A program made the position numbers and the translations under genes. Shown one piece after another: positions 29,078-31,907 of a stretch of 31,907 nucleotides of DNA. The notes below the pieces were generated by a model, which did no database searches, had not been told where the DNA came from, and saw only the letters and a list, made by a program, of their open reading frames with translations. The stretch is from Blattamonas nauphoetae (Eukaryota; Preaxostyla; Oxymonadida), in assembly GCA_033064195.1 (NCBI GenBank), contig JARBJD010000575.1, positions 1 to 31,907 on the forward strand, given 5' to 3'. Numbering within the stretch: position 1 is the stretch's first letter; every line of letters starts with the position of its first letter.

Positions 29078-31907
29078 ATGACACTGCTAAAACCAATCAA
29101 AAATAGAATTCAAGAAATTCGAGACCTCTTTCCGAATACGCAATTTCACATTATTGATGGTCGAATCTACAATCCTGACAGCAAAAACTATCAACATCAC
29201 AGATCATTTCTCCTGAATATACTTCAACACACAGATCTCGAGTTTCCACATCCAACAAAGAACCTCGATCTCAATCTCATTCCAGATTTTATTGACCAAG
29301 TTAAACTTCGACAACAGATGGCATCAGAAGATCGACTCGCTCACCGAATGATTGTTGAGAACATGAAAGCAAATCCAAGAGTGAACAAAGATGAACTGAA
29401 GAAGCAAGTGTTCAGAATGACGTGGAAGCTGAAATCAATTGAAGAGAAGCTGATGGATCATTGGATGAAGAATCTGTTGATCATTCAAAAGAAAAATGAA
29501 CAAATGGAAAAGAGAGAAGTGCAGACATTTGATGGATTTGAAGAATGCATATTACTAGCTGAACCACGTGACAAAGCAGCATTCAATTCTTGTCTCATGA
29601 ATGCACGAAGGAAGTTCAAAAAGAATGAGGTCGAGAAGGTTGAAGATAATGGAAAACCATATCAGCTGTACTTTCACAATCATCTGAAGAATGTTGAAGA
29701 AATCACAACCTTCATCAAAGCAGTGTTCGACAAAGAGAAAGATCATCCATTCAAGATTAGTATCGACTTCGGAAAGATCGTCGAGAGAAAAGATGGTAAT
29801 GAGACAACGTACAAAGACTTCAGACCAGAATTGGAGAATTCATCGAAGAGCTTCCCAACAGTGATCAGAAGTTCAGGAGACATCAATGAGTATTCAAAAT
29901 ATGCGATCAATCTGATCAAAGAATCTCAAGAGAGAACACTGATGGATACGAAGACAATGTACATCGCATTCCACTCCATTCTTGTTGCAGTCTATCGATT
30001 TCCAGTGGCAGGAAAAGCAAATGCCATTCTCACTGAACACATCAAAACGAGAAACGTTCGGTACATTGATTCTGAGTTCAACATCTGCTTCTTTCAATCA
30101 TTATCGTTCCTTACACTTCCTGAAGTTCCTGGTAAGAAGATATCAATCAATATGAGAAACGTTGAAGCAAAAAGATTGTTTGCTGTGCATAAAAAGCTGA
30201 CCCATCTCAAACCACATCAACTGACTGAGCACTTGCGCAACTATCCTGGATTTGATATTGCATGTGATATGGAGACAGTCATGCAAGAATTTAACATTAC
30301 CATTCACATTTATGAGTACGACGAAGATAAGAAGAAATATTTCCTGAGTCAATCGTATGTCAACGAAAATGATGATGCAAGAGTTCTCCCACTTCTGATG
30401 ATTCCACTGACAGCCACACTCGTCCATGTGATGTTCATTGTTGATCCTGAGAAAATCACTGGATACAAACTCTGTCCATATTGTCAATCAAGAGGATTCC
30501 AAGTGAAGAATAAGAACTACAGCAGAGATTTTGAGAAGCATCTCAGAGAGTGCAAAGAAATCGATGGAAAACATGTGAAGAAGATCTCACTTGATAAAAC
30601 ACCACGACCATATGTTCCACACATCCTCAACAATAGAACTTATGAATTTCTGATGGCACATAAAAGACAATCAGAATTCAAACCAACACAATACTACATC
30701 ACTTATGACTTTGAAACAATGGAAGATCTCATTCTTGACAACTTGTTCTCTGATGACAACACACAACTGATCTCACATCTTAAGCCTCTCTCCGTCGCAT
30801 CAGCAATCAAAACAAAATCAGATGTGAAGTCAATCTACTTTGATCTTCGAGATGGAAAGGACTTTGTGAAGCAGTGGATCAGAGAACTCTTCAAATATGC
30901 AGAAACAGTTCGAGAGGACAACTACTACGACGACCCAGAGATTCCCTCACATAATGAAGTCAGTGTCATTGGGTTCAACAGTTCCAGATTCGACATCAAT
31001 CTCATCTTTCGTGATCTCGTTGACAAGGATTGGAAAGTTGTGAGCTTCCTTGGATCAACAACAAAGTACAAACAAGTATTGATTAGACACGAGAAAACAC
31101 AACAGGTACTTCGGTTCATTGACATGATGTCATACACAGGACCAATGACATTGGATAATGCAGTGAAGGCTTTGGAGGAAACACCACTCTTCAGAAATCA
31201 TTCTTTGCTTACGGAATCATTTGATTCATCCACGATACAGTATTGAGCAAACAAGAACCATTCTCAAATTTGAATTCCACTCCAGTCTGAACAACAGTAG
31301 AAATGTCCGACACTGATTACCGATATTTTGACATTGGAACAGCAAGGATTCAAGAACAGATGGATCTGAGTTACCAACATCAAGAGACATGAATGCTGAA
31401 TTACCCATTGGATATATCTAGAACTTCAATACAAAGTGGACATGTTGCACAATCTCTCATTATCAGCGGGTATCAGCAATCAAGTATGCATGCGCATACA
31501 AAGACTTTGATATCGACGATGATTTCAATGGAGTGGATCAATCTGGTGAAATAACAATCCTAGAAACAATATTGGAAATACAAGGTTGCATCGTACATTT
31601 ATCAAGACCAGAAACTCAGCACTGATAAAAATGTCACTGGAAGCGAACTACGATTGGTTCGTTCAACAGTGCAAGAGTGTGCTACATCTGCAAATGTCAC
31701 TTCTCACAAGCAGTTCGACCAACACTGGATAGAATCGACAATGCAAAAGGACATTCAAAGAGAACGTGAAGATCTGCTGTGATTGCAACACCTACAAGGA
31801 CAAGGATGAACATCTCACTCGATTGAGAATTCAACTGAAGAAGTATTGCATCTGGAAATCACTTCCAATGACTTTGACACATGAGCAAACATATCACAAA
31901 CTCAGAG
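29078..31907 (+). pseudogene. protein-primed type B DNA polymerase of Polinton type (pPolB), runs off window
   Basis: From ATG 29078 the long open part shows, in order: a helical Lys/Glu-rich N-terminus (possible terminal-protein region); an OTU-like cysteine-protease-like block with DSEFNICFFQSL (Cys337) and LVHVMFI (His450); a zinc finger C466-x2-C469...H488-x3-C492; and the 3'-5' exonuclease with Exo I YDFETMED (Asp544, Glu546) and Exo II GFNSSRFDINLI (Asn634, Asp639). This order (H-x-x-x-I block, zinc finger, exonuclease) is that of Polinton polymerases. Polymerase palm motifs should lie beyond the window. Further on, near 31680-31760, CYICKCHF is followed by PTLDRIDNAKGH, a zinc-binding, HNH-like patch. 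The distal part is broken, with roughly three or more breaks, so I treat the gene as a fossil. Confidence 0.8.

Larger units (their letters stand above)
26042..31907 (+). mobile_element. Polinton/Maverick-like fossil B, left part
   Basis: Consists of the TIR, the two-module gene and a protein-primed type B DNA polymerase gene, all reading away from the tip. It runs off the right edge. The high identity of its TIR gene with that of fossil A, and the unbroken hAT frame it interrupts, suggest a young insertion. The polymerase gene nevertheless has several breaks in its distal part, so the element looks dead. Integrase, packaging ATPase and protease genes are not in view. Confidence 0.75.

Overview
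The window looks like accessory DNA from a protist of the oxymonad/Preaxostyla type. I infer this from resemblance, not from a database search. Three things point there: decayed beta-helix surface-protein genes (2.3-4.4 kb), a SPRY-domain tail of a kind I associate with Blattamonas/Streblomastix-like genomes (23.4-24.1 kb), and apparent GT-AG introns of only 30-37 nt. Almost every host-like gene is decayed, so this is a graveyard of nested mobile elements.

Layout. 1-2118 is a 17-bp minisatellite. 2286-4440 holds decayed beta-helix genes on the minus strand. From 5.7 to 18.9 kb lies the right-hand part of a Polinton/Maverick-like fossil: a capsid-like gene, a possible minor capsid gene, host-derived stretches (an ankyrin-repeat pseudogene and an AAA+ pseudogene), and a terminal inverted repeat (TIR) ending at 18892. 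The capsid-like gene is split by a 3.57-kb hAT-type non-autonomous element (6400-9966). That element has TAGGG/TAAGG ends, a perfect 8-bp target duplication and a coiled-coil pseudogene as cargo.

18893-26041 is host-like DNA between two Polinton tips. It contains a P-loop gene resembling Crinkler/RHS-type (CR) effectors, cut by a 1.29-kb TA-flanked mariner-type element (19412-20699). It also holds coiled-coil and SPRY pseudogenes and the 3' part of a hAT transposase gene, which is cut by the second Polinton.

26042-31907 is the left end of that second Polinton-like element: its TIR (26042-28789), two small related genes, and a protein-primed type B DNA polymerase gene that runs off the window and is broken in its distal part.

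The most interesting system is the Polinton terminus. Its TIR is very long (about 2.75 kb), starts 5'-AGTAGTG, and carries a complete 197-codon gene duplicated at both ends. That protein is built of three copies of a module of about 55-60 residues. A sister gene with two modules straddles the inner TIR edge. The TIR gene, the sister gene and the polymerase gene all share TTTGTA placed exactly four bases before the ATG, which suggests a compact element-specific promoter. The nesting gives a relative chronology: the hAT elements and the mariner-type element hit older genes, and the Polintons hit a hAT gene and the P-loop gene.
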